From assembly GCA_013397435.1 (NCBI GenBank), contig VZRG01000201.1, forward strand, positions 588,540-652,539: DNA of 64,000 nt, in the 5' to 3' direction. Source of the DNA: Erythrocercus mccallii. Its lineage: Eukaryota > Chordata > Aves > Passeriformes > Dicruridae. Below the pieces are notes generated by a model. That model saw only the letters and a list, made by a program, of their open reading frames with translations. It had not been told where the DNA came from and searched no databases. Positions 39,356 to 52,800 of this stretch are shown piece after piece. Made by a program: the position numbers and the translations under genes. Every line of letters begins with the position of its first letter. The stretch's first letter is position 1.

Positions 39356-42300
39356 GTCTTTTGTCCACATCTTTGTTCTTTCCAGGCAAACAATAGCAGG
39401 GAAAGATCTGTTCTTTTCACTCATCCATGGCAACAGAAAGATAAAAGTGTCCAAAACACTGCTGAAGGCAGCTTCTCCTTCCTACGACCACAAATTGGGG
39501 CACAGTGATCTTCTCTAAGGAAATGACATCATCATATGTGTGCTTTTAAAACAACTTTTCTCAAGGATCCAGTTGATTTACGTGACTACTTATCTGTAGG
39601 GAGTATGGCCTCTGTGAAGCAATCTGTGGAACCCAGCTGGACCAGATATTTTGTCCATTTCAACTGGCAGAGTTCCCTTGGCCCCAAAGGATCTGGCCTT
39701 GGCAGCAACAAAAGAGAGTGTGTCCCACCGACACAGGGGTGACAGCAACTCTGGATGTCACAAGGCCTTTGCAAATGACCATCCACACCCAAACCCCCTC
39801 TTCTGGAAAATGCCTCACAGGGTATTTAGTGAGTGTATATCTCCAGGACAAGATGTCTGGCACCACAAGACAAGAACAAATGCAAGACTCAGCAGCCTTG
39901 TACAGCTGACACATATTAAATCATCAGCCTGACCTGCAAATACACCCAGGATTAATCCCTAACGGCATTTTTATCCGAGTTCTAACTTGGCTTGGTATCA
40001 ATTAATTTGGGACATATAACAAGATCACAGCAGGAGATGAAATGGCTGTATCTTCACATGCCCTGATTCTTAACTATTGAATTTTCTAACTAAAAGATGC
40101 ATAAATAAAGAAGACATCCAAGAGCTTCTAAGTTTTTTTTTAATTAGAACATACAAAGAAAGCCACACAAGAGCATCCAGAGAACGTACAGCAATGCTAA
40201 CCAAATATGGATCCATTAAACAATTGCTTACAGCAACTCTCCCTCTATTCATATAGTTTGGATAAAAATTATCATTGTCTGTAAGTGAGAATTATGGCAA
40301 TAACTATCTTAAACTGAATTATCTGAAAGCAAGCACCTAATTCCTTATGTGTGTACCTTCATAAAGTAGGGTTTGCTTTCCATATGTAGGGAAGATTCAC
40401 TCAGATAAATGGAGGCAGAACATGAAATGTCCTGGGTTATCAGGAAATGTCCTTCTTCAACATGTCACCTGAAATGTCCTGGGTTATCTCACTGGCCTTG
40501 AGAAGGGCCAGAGCAGAATCCAGAATCTTAGGTGCCCTTTAGACCCCATCGCATTTCTCCTGCACTATCATCTTTGATATCTCAGGGTTTCCCATACTAT
40601 ACACTTGTGTTTAGGCAACTGAATCATTTCCATCAAACAGAACTGCATGCTTATGCTGATAACTCCAGAATTTTAGGGAGTCAGTACTGGATCCTGACCA
40701 AAGATATTGATTACCACAGACTTGCCAAAGTAAATCAAATTACATATACATTCCAATTAGTGACAAAGGAAATCTATAATATCCCCAACAAACATAGTTC
40801 ATTCCAAGATAGTGTTATACCTCTCAAAGTACACTTATAGTCTCAATTTGAGGAACTACTTCATTTACTTGCCTGGAAATGAAACAGCAGATATGAAAAA
40901 GCTCTGTGATGTTATAACTTGCACAGAGACAGTGAAAGGCTGAACAACTTCCAGCTGCCTTTTCCAGCAAAATAGAAGGAATAACATAAAGCCAGCAAGT
41001 TAAAAAAGATAAAGAAAAAATGAGATCATTCATTACATGCTATGTTTATAAGTGACTGTAGATAGAATCAATTATATAACGGGAGAGAAAACAGATGGGC
41101 TTTACAAAAAAAAAAAAGAATCCAGAAATTACTGAGCCAAAAGTCTTAGTAAACAGGGAAAAGATCCTGGGGAAAGATCAGGATATAATTATCCTTAATC
41201 TCTTTCTTTTCATCCATTTCAGGTAAGGATTGGGAAGAAGATCCTGAGCTTGTAAATATTTTCTGATAATAGACAGATTAGAAAAGTGCAAGTGTAATAA
41301 ATGCTGCAGGAGGTCTCTGGAAACAAAGAAATATTGGTGACAGTAATGACCTAAATGACTCCTGATTTCCCTTCTCAGTTATTACTCTACACAATCTACA
41401 TCATAGGCTGCAAAACAGAAGGATTGCAAAAGACCTAAGACTTCTAGTGTAAGGAAATACCATCCAAATAAATTTTTTGCCCTTGACAGATGTCTCAGTT
41501 GTAGGCAAACTTCTTGATATTTCTGTGACCTCACAGGTGAGATTCTGCACATTGTCTCATCTCACAGGTTACAGTAGAAAGATTTTGGGACAGGGCTGCA
41601 GCTGGGAATGAGCCTTGACCAGTGGGGCTCCTCTGAAATGTCCTCTGCTGTCAGCCTGCTGCAGGGCTGTCCAGAGAGCAGGGAGAGCACGACACTGTGT
41701 TCCTAAACCAGAGGACAGAGATGGGGAAAAGAATTTGAGTCTCCTGCCCATCACCGGGGATTAGGCTGGTCCATGGCTCATTTAGATTCAAATCCCTTTC
41801 TTTTCCAGGAGGACAAACAAATCCTGTCCCGACAAAAGGCAAAGGATTAGGAACTGTTTACATCATGGAGACATGTTGCTAGGTATTTCATAGTCTCTGG
41901 GACACATAGGAAGCCACAGGAATTCTGAATTTTTAAGTTTTCCTGAAATAAGCAGTTCTTGCAATAATCCAACCGCCTCATCCAGGGATTATGAATAGTT
42001 TAATTTATATCCCTGTGCTAACAATCTGCTTGTCCAATGCAACTTCCATTTCTACCCTTTCATGTACCCCCTCAGATCTACATGATCCCTCTGCTAGTGC
42101 TCAGCTGGTCAAACCTTTGACACACTTAATGGAAAATTAATTCCCACAAGTCAAAGTGAAAAAGCTACCTGCTCTACCCATCCTCAGAGCTGGACTCTAA
42201 TCCCCACAGGAAATGGTTACAGAGAGCAGTGTTTAAACTGCAGGAGCCAATCTTCCAATTTGTGCTTATGCAGGACCCAACAAAATGGGCAGTCCCATCT

Positions 42301-44342
42301 CCATTCATTCCTATGTGCAGCACTGTAATAGAAATAAATAATAATATTGCAGCACTAAGCTTGCTGTTCCCTGCCACTGCTTAATAAATTCTCATTATTG
42401 TATTAAGGAAATCCATGTGTGTGTATGTTCTGTAATTAGTCATTTCTCTGCCATGTAGCACAGCTAGTCCTTACACTCTCCCTAGTGATACAGATGTTAG
42501 CAGGGGAGCTTACAAATGCATTCCCCTTTAAAGGCAGACTATGTTTCACTTCTTTTAATTATCCTCATTTTTAAATATACTAAATAACAGTACTTTTCAC
42601 ATCTGGTCCTCCTATAATTTTATCTAACAGCTCCCCACATCCTCAAAAGGGAAATCTTTCACTTTAATTGCATATTAGAGCTTATTTTCAGAGAGGTAGA
42701 CAGCTATTTATTAATTGAGCTATTTCCTCTCCGAGAAAAAGCAGTCCAGCATTCACTGAGTTAAGTGTAGGGTAGCTGCTGCCACTGTCTGTGACACATT
42801 AAGTTTCCCAGAAATCTATATTCTTCAAATTCCCCTGAGTAAGTCTAGAGCCTTTCTACCAGCATTAGCCTGATGATGGAGAATAGGATTGCTGGTACAA
42901 AAAAAAGTCATGTTTGGTCTCTGATTTCTACTCTTGTAGCTCCTGCAGCTAAGCTTATCATCACTGCCAGCAAGATATATGCCTATTTATCAGTAAGAAA
43001 TAAAGAGAGCCTGACAACATTGGAAACTCTGATGTGCTATAAAATACCTGGCAATGCAAAGCATGATGCAAGCAGCTCCTAAAAATCCCATTGCTCTTAA
43101 CAGAGGGTTCTTTATCCAGACAGATGAAGTAGGTTTTTCCCAAGACAACCAACATCTATATTCAAGGAAAGAAATTAATTCTGCTTATTTTGACTAAAGA
43201 GAGGGGAGGGAAGAGAGAAGTGAAGAGCAGCCAGGAAAAGAGACACTAGATAAAAGGAACGAAACCCCCGGTGAGAAAATTGCCTCATTAGGTGTCATAG
43301 GCTTTATTGGTACGTGTATGATGTCTGTATCTGAAACTCCTGCCAATATGTCTGCAGTACTCAGAGTTTTGTTCATTATTGACTGATTTCCTGACAAATG
43401 ACATCAACCATCTGTGTCCCCATGAAGCCATTCTGCCCAGGTGTGTTCCTTACAGCCTCTTCTAGGGAACTGGCTGAATTGGGCGTCAGTCAGAAGCTCC
43501 TGACTTGGAGGAGAAATGGCAAAAGCCCTAAGAAGCACCACAGGCTGATATGATGGGGCCCAGCATGGCCAAAAATGTTCTTAACAAGAGGAGGCGTTGC
43601 CCTGCATGGTGCCACAAGGTCATGAGTAATTTACTAGGCAAAACCAGACACTGCTGCAGCCAAAAATCACCTCTGTCTTTAAATCTGTGCAATCCTTCCC
43701 TGTGGCTTCCCTAGGCTTTTGCACTTGCTTTTGGGCAGGATTGGCCACGACAGTGTATGGCCCTTGAGGAATTAATACCTGCTCTGCTACCAAAAATGAA
43801 CAGCTGGTCTTCCACAAAGAGGGATTGCCAGCAAAGAAAAGGATTTTCCAGCATGTCCAACTAAAATTACTTTTGGCAGGAAAATGAGAATCCTTCACAA
43901 TGGAGCCATTTTTAAGGGATGTCTGTACCAATTTCAACAGAAACAAAACATTTGATTTAAATAAAAAAGGCAGAGAGAGACAGCACAAAGAGATTGGATT
44001 ATAAGCCCCCTCCAGCAGCCAGGCTCTCCCTGGCCTCCCCAGCTTCTTGTGGGAATTGCTCCACTTTGCATACCTAATTCACTGCTAACCTAAAGGAGAG
44101 AGGGAGAGGCATGTTGTGCATTTGCTACCACAGCCTCTTTCGTTCCCCATCAACCCCAGGTGCTGTCACACCACCTGTGACATCATTCCACAGTTCCCAC
44201 ATGTAGGTTAGGTAATTTTCACCCTAGTTTTGTGGTTCTTTTTCATCTAAGAAAGTAAAGCTTTGAGGTCAGGTCCATGATTTGAACCAGACAGAGCAGG
44301 AAGGAGAATTTCAGTCCCTGTCTCCCATCATTGTCTCATCAC
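39356..44342. other. Unannotated stretch
   Basis: No gene or repeat family is recognised in about 5 kb. Open frames such as 43620-43988 (122 codons, minus) have no known domain. The stretch 42370-42790 is unique, rich in TAATTA/ATTA words and low in simple repeats, and is a weak candidate for a conserved non-coding element. The stretch 43200-43250 is purine-rich. Confidence 0.5.
40423..40488. repeat. Direct repeat, 19-base copies 47 bases apart
   Basis: TGAAATGTCCTGGGTTATC occurs exactly at 40423-40441 and at 40470-40488. A partial third word, GAAATGTCC, lies between them at 40444. This is a recent local duplication, since the two copies are identical. Confidence 0.92.
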
Positions 44343-44519
44343 CTGAGAAATCTCCCTCTCTAAAAGCTCCTTTAGTTGTGATAACAGGCAGAGAAGTCTG
44401 GGTTCCCACAGACTTTTCCAAGTCTGAAATCATTTCTGTAACAGTTTTCGTTTCTTCCAGAATTTGGGAAATCAGTTCTGTAATAGCTTTAGTTTCTTCT
44501 AGAATTATGTTAGCAGTTA
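44343..44519 (-). other. Possible coding exon or decayed coding fragment with a 14-residue repeat
   Basis: On the minus strand a frame runs from just after a TGA near 44526 down to a TGA near 44305. It contains two adjacent 42-base copies (44468-44509 and 44426-44467) that differ at 7 of 42 bases. In this frame two differences are silent (CTA/CTG, ACT/ACG), three are conservative (Ala/Thr, Ile/Val, Leu/Met), and one codon differs fully (Ile/Gln). The unit reads ILEETK-hydrophobic-TE-hydrophobic-IS, with hydrophobic residues every seventh position, as in a coiled coil. A donor-like TCTCAG|GTGATGAG falls at 44343. A branch-point-like CTGCTAAC followed by TTCTAG lies at its upstream end. The protein is unknown to me. 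The + strand frame 44282-44584 over the same bases is less conservative between copies and is taken as the shadow. Confidence 0.25.
44426..44509. repeat. Tandem duplication, 42-base unit, two copies
   Basis: GAAATCA-TTCTGTAA-AG begins both copies. They match at 35 of 42 positions with no gaps, and the unit length is a multiple of three. A much weaker third copy may precede it on the minus-strand reading (44510-44550), sharing the ATGATTCTG start and AACTG near its end. Confidence 0.9.
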
Positions 44520-47500
44520 GATTTCAGTCCAGTCTGACTTCAGAATCATGGTGTCCTTTTCCAACATTTTATAATTTTGCATGAACATAAGCATCTGTTT
44601 TACTCTAGTTACAGCCACAATTTCTCTTTATTTAACAAATTGCATGAAATTTAAAGAGTTTCTTAATTTCTTTTCTCCTCATGACAGCAAAACATTTTAA
44701 AGAACAAGAATTTTCTATTAAAAACTTCTACTGTTGACCAATGATGTTAGAGTTTTTTGTCTGGGAAGGACTGCTCATCAAGATGCATTGGTATGAAAGG
44801 GCTCTGATCTATGGCTCCTCCTCTTAGCTTAGATCTCTGGTGTATGGACAACATAGGGGATCTCTTCAGCAAATCTAAGGTTTCCCAGAAAAGCTGAATT
44901 TACTGGACATTCAATGCACATTGTTTGCATTATACATGCAACAGTAGTTCTGTTTTGACCTCAGGAGCAAAAAGTGATTGGTTAACCTTGTCCTTCAGAG
45001 TACTCTGGAGTGAGGCAGAGAGCAGACAGAGAAATTAACAGCTTCAGTGGTGGTAACCAGCTCCTCGCTTCCCTTTTCTCATGTTGTCAGATATAAAATT
45101 ATCACATGGCAGGGATGGGACCAAAAAAGCTGGTTGGATGTAGTGAACCACTGTTTAAATACAGTGCTTTGCTTCTGCACAACTTTTTCCTATGTGACAC
45201 TTCCTTGCCCTTTAACCATGTTGTCTGTTGTCCATTGCAACAATGCTGGTCCAAGCAAATCAGAGAACAACCCCACCATACCAATGGTCACAGACATTTC
45301 CCTAAAACTTGCCTAAATCTTCCCTTCAGTAATTCCAGCCCATTACAGATAATTATAGCACCTTATGCCATCCTCTGTAATTCCCCTTCCTTCTTGCTGT
45401 TTACACTTCTCAGGAATGTGTGGGTTGCCCACAGCAAGAACTTCACTCTGGCTCATTAATATTTAAAACCTCCAGCAAAATGTTTACAAGGTTACTTTTC
45501 TTTTAAGTCAACCTAATGTATCAGTTTTTCTGTGTGATTGGATATTGCGATAATTCAAAAATACAGACACTGACAGGAAAATGGAAGACTACAATAAAAG
45601 GAATAGAAAGGGTTTCCAGCATTGCTAAAATGAAGCAAAGGTTTTTTGTATTTTTATCTCTGAATTAGCTGAAGTGATTTCTATCTTAAAATTTAGTTTA
45701 CCCAGCATCAAATAAACGGATATCAGTGCATTCTGGTCTGTGTTCTAGGTTTGCTGTGGTCAAGTTATATTCAGTATGAAGAATCAAGTCTAAATTGTGA
45801 TATACACTGATCATTTCATAAAAAGATGCAATATATTTTGTCTGTTCTCTTCATCCTACTTCTCTGTGTGTTTCCTAATCTGGTGCAGTCATAAACTCCT
45901 GTTGTTTTAGTTATGCAGTTTGCTAGCAAGGATATTCTGGAACAAAAGAAAAGCCCCACTGAACACACTACAGGAGACACCCAAATTCTCTGTTTCAAGC
46001 TCTCCCATCAAAAATTAAAAAGAATTCTGAAACCAGAAGCTTTTTTCCATACAGATACCGTCCTGCTTTCCATAAATCCTTGAATGGCTTGTGCCACACA
46101 GGTGTTCAGCTGTAACATGAGAGTGCAATAGGACACCCACACAGAGCAGACCTGTGCCAGCAGCTACAGCTGGCAGATGCACACAGATCATCAGATGTTG
46201 CTTGCTGGGGCAGTAGTAAAAGGAAGGAGAAAGCTTCCACATTTGCCAAGGAAATCAAACTGAGTGAAGCAAATAAACTGGGTCAGCCAAGAAAAGAAAC
46301 AAGGACATGAAGGTCAGCCATGGTCCACAGGATGCTGAAGATCTCTGTTATCTGTTCAGTCACCACAGCCTGGACCCTTCCAGCCTGGACACCGCTGGTC
46401 TGTAACTGGACTGCATGAGCTGCTGATCTACTTGCCTGTCAGTGGGGAAAAGGAGTCTTGTTTTTGGAGACCACAATCCAGCAGCTCAGCTTTGACTCTG
46501 ATTTTCTGCATTTGCAGCAGGCTTTTGTAAAACTATGGTCTTTTTTAAAATGTGGAAAAGAGAGATTATTTTTCTAATTCAAACAGACACCGTGCAAGGT
46601 GTGTGGAGGAGTACAAATAAATGATACCAAGGACTCAATTAATTTACCCACATATGGATGTCAGGTGCCACTGAAGATATCCAAGGGAGATCATATGCTC
46701 TAGAGAGCTGCAGGACTGGCTGATTTAAGGACAGGATCAGGGTGTTCCTAAGGGGGAAACTGGGGGTAGCCACGATGCCCTAAAGCATTTCACATGGTCC
46801 ATAAGGCTGAAAATGATGCTGAAGGAGGAGATCACCTCATCTATCTATAAATGTCTCTATCTGAGCAAATTGCCTTGGCTTTTTTTTTTTTTTTTAAAGA
46901 CTGCGAAGAGAAGCAGGTGCATGTACATCACAGCTTTCACAGCTTCTCTGCCCTATTTTAGGGTGAGAGAAATATTCCCCAAAAGACCTGTTTCTCTTCA
47001 TTGATTAGACGGGAAGCTCAGATGTGGGGTAGCCTAGCTAAAATTGGAATTTCTCAACTGCAAGAATGTAATGTCACCCAAGAAGTACTTGCCAGGGATG
47101 GCTATAAAGGTGAAGGCTCCTTTCTATGTTCCCCTTCTAGCTGAAGAAAGGCTTGTGGAGCCACAAGTTCAAGGTGTCACACTTGTCAGAGTAGATGCCT
47201 GCCTTTGCAGAGATGAATCCTGCCTTTGCATTCGCTCAAATGAATATTGCCTAAGGCTTGGGCTAAGCCTGGGGCAAGAAAAAAGTACCAAGAGGAATAA
47301 AGATTTGCCAGGGAAAATGAGAAGTGCTGCTGGAGTGTCTGAGGTCCAGCATCATAAATTGAAGGAGTGTTCACACTCTGTAGTTCTAAGTGGTACATGA
47401 GCTCACTCACACTCTTTAGGGTGAGAAATCCAGAGGAAGCTTATGGGAAGGAAAAAAAGACAGGGAAAAAAAGAGAGGAAACTTATATGCACAGTGAAGT

Positions 47501-49842
47501 TTGGCTACTCCTGAACATCTGTGTTCTCACCCTTCCAAAGGTTTAGGTCAAAGTTCAGAGTAAATCAGCTTTTTAAATGAATTATTTAGTACCTACAAAA
47601 AAGTAAAACATCCCACAGCATTAACTTAGCAGTGATTAATGTTCTATAAAAGATTTTTTCATGTTTGGATATCTCATGCATTATTTATCACAGCCCCACA
47701 ACTTGCTGGGTCATCACTTCTATGATGAACCTCCAGAGTGTCTCATCTAAGATGGATATAAATCAGGAATACTGTGAAAAGGAGGGTCATAATCTCCTCT
47801 TCTGTGTGGGAGGGTTACAATGTTATTAAAATATTAAGTGTGTAATATTTCACAGTCGGGAACTTGGAAAATTAGTCTTGAGTCCTCTTCATCAAGAATT
47901 TAGTGAAGAGATGAGGAAGTGTCCATTTCACTCACTAAGAAAAGGAATGAATTTCCTTTCATTAGAGCTCCTAGTCTGGAGTGTTCCTGCATTCTCACTA
48001 TGGAGATTTAGTTGGAGAAGTTTAAGCTGAAACTCAGTAATTAACTGCACACACTCTCCTGGTGCATTTCAGGGTTTACTAGGGAGGAGAATCATAAAAC
48101 TCGTGCTTCAACGTGACTCCTGGGTAGAAGAGATCAATGTAAAGATACATATTGTGAGGATCACATCAGACTTTCTAGCTGAGGGAGTCCATGGAAAACT
48201 TGCAATCATACCATGCCTCAGTTTCCCTAACTCTTGTATGGGAAAATACAGAAAAAAATTTGTGGTGTAGCATTCACTGCGTAACTTCTCAAGGTTTTCT
48301 GTCACCTGGATAGAACGTGATTTTTTTCTCCTTGTAAATAAAACTTTCTGAGATACTGACTATTCAAACCTTCTCTGTTTTTCAACTAAAGGGATCCCTG
48401 TATCTCAGAAGAGTGGTCCTGAAACTATTAACCTTGATACAGTTCAGGGAGTCAGGTTAGACCCTCTACAATTAGATTATTTCTCAGTGTAGTGCTAATT
48501 CAGTCCAATTTAGAGAATGATGCAGATTTACCCATTCACCATTCCAAAAAGTAGGCTGGAAGCACGTGTCAAATGTTTTTCCCTGGCCTCCTAGTTATAT
48601 ATAAGATGAGCTGTGTTGTAAAAGGATTTCCTGTGACCTCTCCACTTACAAATCAATTTTATGAACAGTTTGCCTGCCAAACTGAGATCAGCAGCAGGAG
48701 AAGAAGGTGTTCAGAGCTAGATGGAGTCTCTTGGTCATGGCTCTTACCAGCTCTCAGGTTAAAGGGAACAGTTGTGCTCCTTCCTTCCACCCTCACTGAG
48801 GCATCCTGGCTCTCCTCCTAGATTTCTCCAGAATGACTGTCAAAGGAGGGAACAAGGCTGTCACTTCATGGAGCTGCTGCCTGGACAGTCAGGGCCTGCT
48901 TTGCAGCACTTCCCCATCTGTTCTGGCTGAGGGTGTAGGGTGTGAGAGCTCAGGTGCCACCCGGGGCTGCCAGCTCCAGACTGAGAGTCCTCCATGGAAA
49001 CGTCTCCAGCAGAGGTGTCTGGCTGCGAGCAACGTGCAGAAACCCAGCACAGCTGAGGGGGCTGGAAGGGGTCCAGCTCACCCACTCTGGTGTCTGCCAG
49101 CCCCACAGAGACACTCCTGGGCACTTCATATACCTCCAGAGGTTTGTGTGTATATAAATTCAGATCTGGGTCTCTGTTCAGTATGAGAGTGTAGACACCA
49201 AGAGCACACTATAGACATCCAAATGTCTACTTTTGAAGCTGAATCATAGCCCTGGGGCTCAGTTTATGTGCCTAAGTATAGGCTGCTAGTGCCATCTAGA
49301 TGCTCTGGAGTGTCTGAGGACCACTGAGCACACCACATCCTTCTGAACAGGCAGCTGGAGGCTGAGCTAGGTACCCCAAGGTAGCTCTGATGGCTCAGAG
49401 AGATGAACGGTGCCCCCAGCATGTTTGGTCAGTGGAGACAACACTAAAGCCAGTTGCAGAGCTATTCCTAAGTTTTCTGTTAGAGGGATTTGAACCCTTT
49501 CATGTTTTAGGCACTGTGAATTTAGTTACATGTATTGGCATATAAAGAAGGTAGATGAGCCTCATTTCATTTATTCTCCACAGAAGAAGTTGAAAGCACT
49601 AGTCTGTGCACAACAGGTTGGTAAAAATGAACTATTTCTTTTGGGTGTAAAAAAGAAAAATACCTTCATTACAAATCAAAAAGGTTTCTAAAAAATGTTA
49701 AACTAATAACATCCCTTTTCCCTCATCATGTCTCTTTTCTTCATCTTGCCCTTTCTTTTTCAGTGATGAAAAGGAACCAAAAAGAACAGGAAACAGATGA
49801 TGGGATCACAGGAGAAAGCAGAGCTGCTGATAAAATGAGGGC
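44520..49842. other. Unannotated stretch
   Basis: No gene or repeat family is recognised. A 16-base T run lies at 46880-46895. The segment at about 48700-49130 is GC-richer than its neighbours, with overlapping frames on both strands (for example 48833-49186 on the plus strand), but has no recognisable exon or promoter. Confidence 0.5.
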
Positions 49843-49882
49843 GGGGGGGGGGGGGGGGNGAGGGCGGGGGGGGGGGGGGGGG
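49843..49882. repeat. Two long G runs around a single N (probable assembly scar)
   Basis: Sixteen G residues (49843-49858) are followed by N at 49859, then GAGGGC, then seventeen G residues (49866-49882). The same word GAGGGC also precedes the first run. The duplicated GAGGGC-G(n) on both sides of the N suggests that two read or contig ends were joined without merging their overlap. G runs of this length can form quadruplexes and are hard to sequence. Confidence 0.9.
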
Positions 49883-52800
49883 AAACTGTGGGAAGCAAAT
49901 GCTTCTCTAAACCCTTCAGATCAATCACAACAAAAATTTCCTTCCAGAGCCCACTAAATTCACAGCAGTGACTTCAACTGTCTGCTTGCTTTGTGAAAAT
50001 ATTTTTTTCAATGAATTTTTAGCTACTTTAAGGCTCAGGTAAAACAACATTCAGACAAACTGATCTCTATCAACCACTTAAATGTGATTTCCAGTGTTAA
50101 AGGCAGCTGTACCTTTTCCTACAGAAACCCTTTTGGTTACAACTCTTATTTATGGACATTGCAGCAAACCAGACAGGGACTGTCCACTAAATAGGTAGCT
50201 CCCAAATAATGAGTTTCACAGTCATGGCAGCACAGATGCCATTTGTAGGTTGTCAGCCACTGGTCCACAAAGCACTCATGACTTTATAGTTAATGAGCTG
50301 TATCAGGCTACTTTCTTCAGCTCACTATCAAGACTTCTCTACCTCCCTTTGGTATCTTCAAGGAAAAAAACATGTCCTTGAATATATCACAAATACATCA
50401 GTAGCTGAGGCTCACTTAAAGTACTTAATAATAATAGCAAGGAAAATTATTTAAAGCTGTTGTTGAAGCTTTCCACTAACTGGTAAATACAAAAACAGTA
50501 TCAAGGCACCGTGCATGTATCCAAAGGCAGGATGTTCACATTTTTGTTGCAAACTTCATTTTCTCCTAGTTTGTCACAGGTAAGCTTCCATACTCCAATA
50601 TTTCTGTGCTGCAAATGCCCATTGCTTTGCAGATTGCATGCCTGCTCTCTGATCTGAAGGAACAGGGATGTGAGGGAGGTTAAGGACCTGCTACCACAGC
50701 CTGTGGTTTCTCAGTCATCTCTGATAACAGAACCTGGAGTCTCAAAACTTGGGTTTCTGTTTCTAGCCTCTCTACAAAGGCGTCTGATCAGAGGTCACTA
50801 TGCACTTAGTCACTTAAAAGGGGAAGGTACCTCAATATACACTGAAACATACAAGGGGCAATATGTATAAGTAATAGAGACCTAATGCAAAATGAACGTT
50901 TGCCAGCAAAAGGCAAAACAAACACTGATGCTACATCTCATTAGCAATAAGCACAAGCCAAGAAAGAAATATATAAATGAAGTTGTTGGCTATTTGTTGC
51001 TTCAGGAAATGCCACATCCTCTCACGAAGGTTTCTCCACAGAGTCATTAGTTTTCCCTTTGCAACAAAATGAATGATGAGGCAGACTGAAAAACATTGTG
51101 TTCCATTCAAGAACAAGTGGTTAGAATTTCCGATTAGGCTAGGTGAAGGGGAGAAATGAACATCTCTTCACTGACAGGAGGGCTACTGCTGAGTTAAGGA
51201 GTGGAGAACACAGCCCATAGCTTCTTCTTGGGATCTAGCAAGGCCTTGGTCCAGACAGAAAAACAAAACTGGGACTATAATAATCAAAATTATTTAATTC
51301 AGGTGTAGACAGGAAACAAAGCAGTGCATTTGCAGAAGCTTTTTTTTACCTAATTCATGCTGAAGTTTCCAGAATCTGTGTCCACGTGCTTCCCCAAGCT
51401 CCATAGTTTTGATCCTGCAAATAAGAATTGCCTTGTTGATCTGACTGCACTTGGTATTGACTCCTATAAGTTTAGTTCTTCTGATGTGTTTTGAAAAATT
51501 GGTATTTAGTCAGGCTTAAATTGTGTTTCATATCCACTTCTTTCAGGAATTAGTTAATTCACAGGTTATTAGTATTTGCTGCCCATTATTTGGGAACTAT
51601 TTACTTAATGACGCTCCCTGGTTGTAACGTGAAGGGCTTCTATAGCAAACAATGGAACTGCCTTTGACACTGGAAATCACATCCATGATTTCTGATTTGT
51701 CTCCAATATGCAAAGAACTTGGGACTCAGAGCTTGTGTTCCTCCATCTGATTTCCCAGTATCACAAAACATGGCCAATAAATGTCTTTGAAACATTTGGT
51801 TAAAAACAAAAAAATAGGGAAAAAAACCCCAAACCAAATAAAAACAAGATAAAAATCACTACTCAGAGAAATTACTTTCATATTATAGAAAAATCCCAAA
51901 GTTTCTCAAATAAAGGCACTATTACCCAAAGGCAATGAATCTAAAGGATTCATTGTGTCTGGATCTATGCATAATGAATAATGGATTCTTTCTTTGTTCA
52001 AAAATCCTCTGTCTTGCAATGACTTTAATTCTCAGTAAGAGAGCTGAGTTTATATTATACTGAATTTAAAAGCTATAAAATCAGATGTTCCCTGATGTAC
52101 TTCTGTATGTTATCCCAAATCAGGTTATATTTGGCCATGAATATAGCAATGTGACAAAACCTGCACTATATTATGCCACATTAATTCCTCTGTGAGAAAA
52201 TAAATATTGTGCTGCTGTTAAAGTGGATCTTATTCATGGAAATAAAAACAACCAATAAAACATTCCTAGCCATGCATACAACTTTAGAACTGCTTGAATT
52301 TGCTAATGAAAAAGAGTAGAACACCATTATGCAACCAATGCTTCAATTTCATCAGTTCTTTTTTTAAACTGTGGAGAGTAAGCTCAACAGAACCTCTGAA
52401 AGGCTGCAACCTCAGAAGCAATATTTGTCTCTGATCTCAGTGTACATGTACATACCTCAGGATATTTGTGCTAGCCAGGAGGAGAAGAGCACAGGGTTGG
52501 CAGGAATTCCTTGAGACAGCACAGCACAAGAAGTCCACAGATGATTGTCTCCTACTTACTGTTTTCTGCCACTTACATCTGCTCATGAGAACTACCTGCT
52601 TCTTCCAAAGACACTGAGGTGCAGCTGCTAGGAGGTTTTCTGCCAAAATCTCATTTTGATGTCAAACTGATTTCAATCTACCAAGGAGTCATTTCTTCCA
52701 ATTTGGAACTGAAAAATTTTCAGGTCTGGAGAAAAGAAAAAGTTTCTTTTTGTTGGTAGAAGTCACTATCCTGCTTGTTTCCATACAACAGACTCTGAGC

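Noticed and set aside
44160..44220. CCHC zinc-knuckle-like word (Cys-Gly-Asn-Cys-Gly) on the minus strand, downstream of the repeat-bearing frame
   Set aside because: Only two of the metal ligands are present, a stop follows soon after, and no gag or pol similarity is seen around it.
49763..49957. Glycine-rich open frame across the G runs
   Set aside because: The glycine tract is only the translation of a G homopolymer with an ambiguous base.
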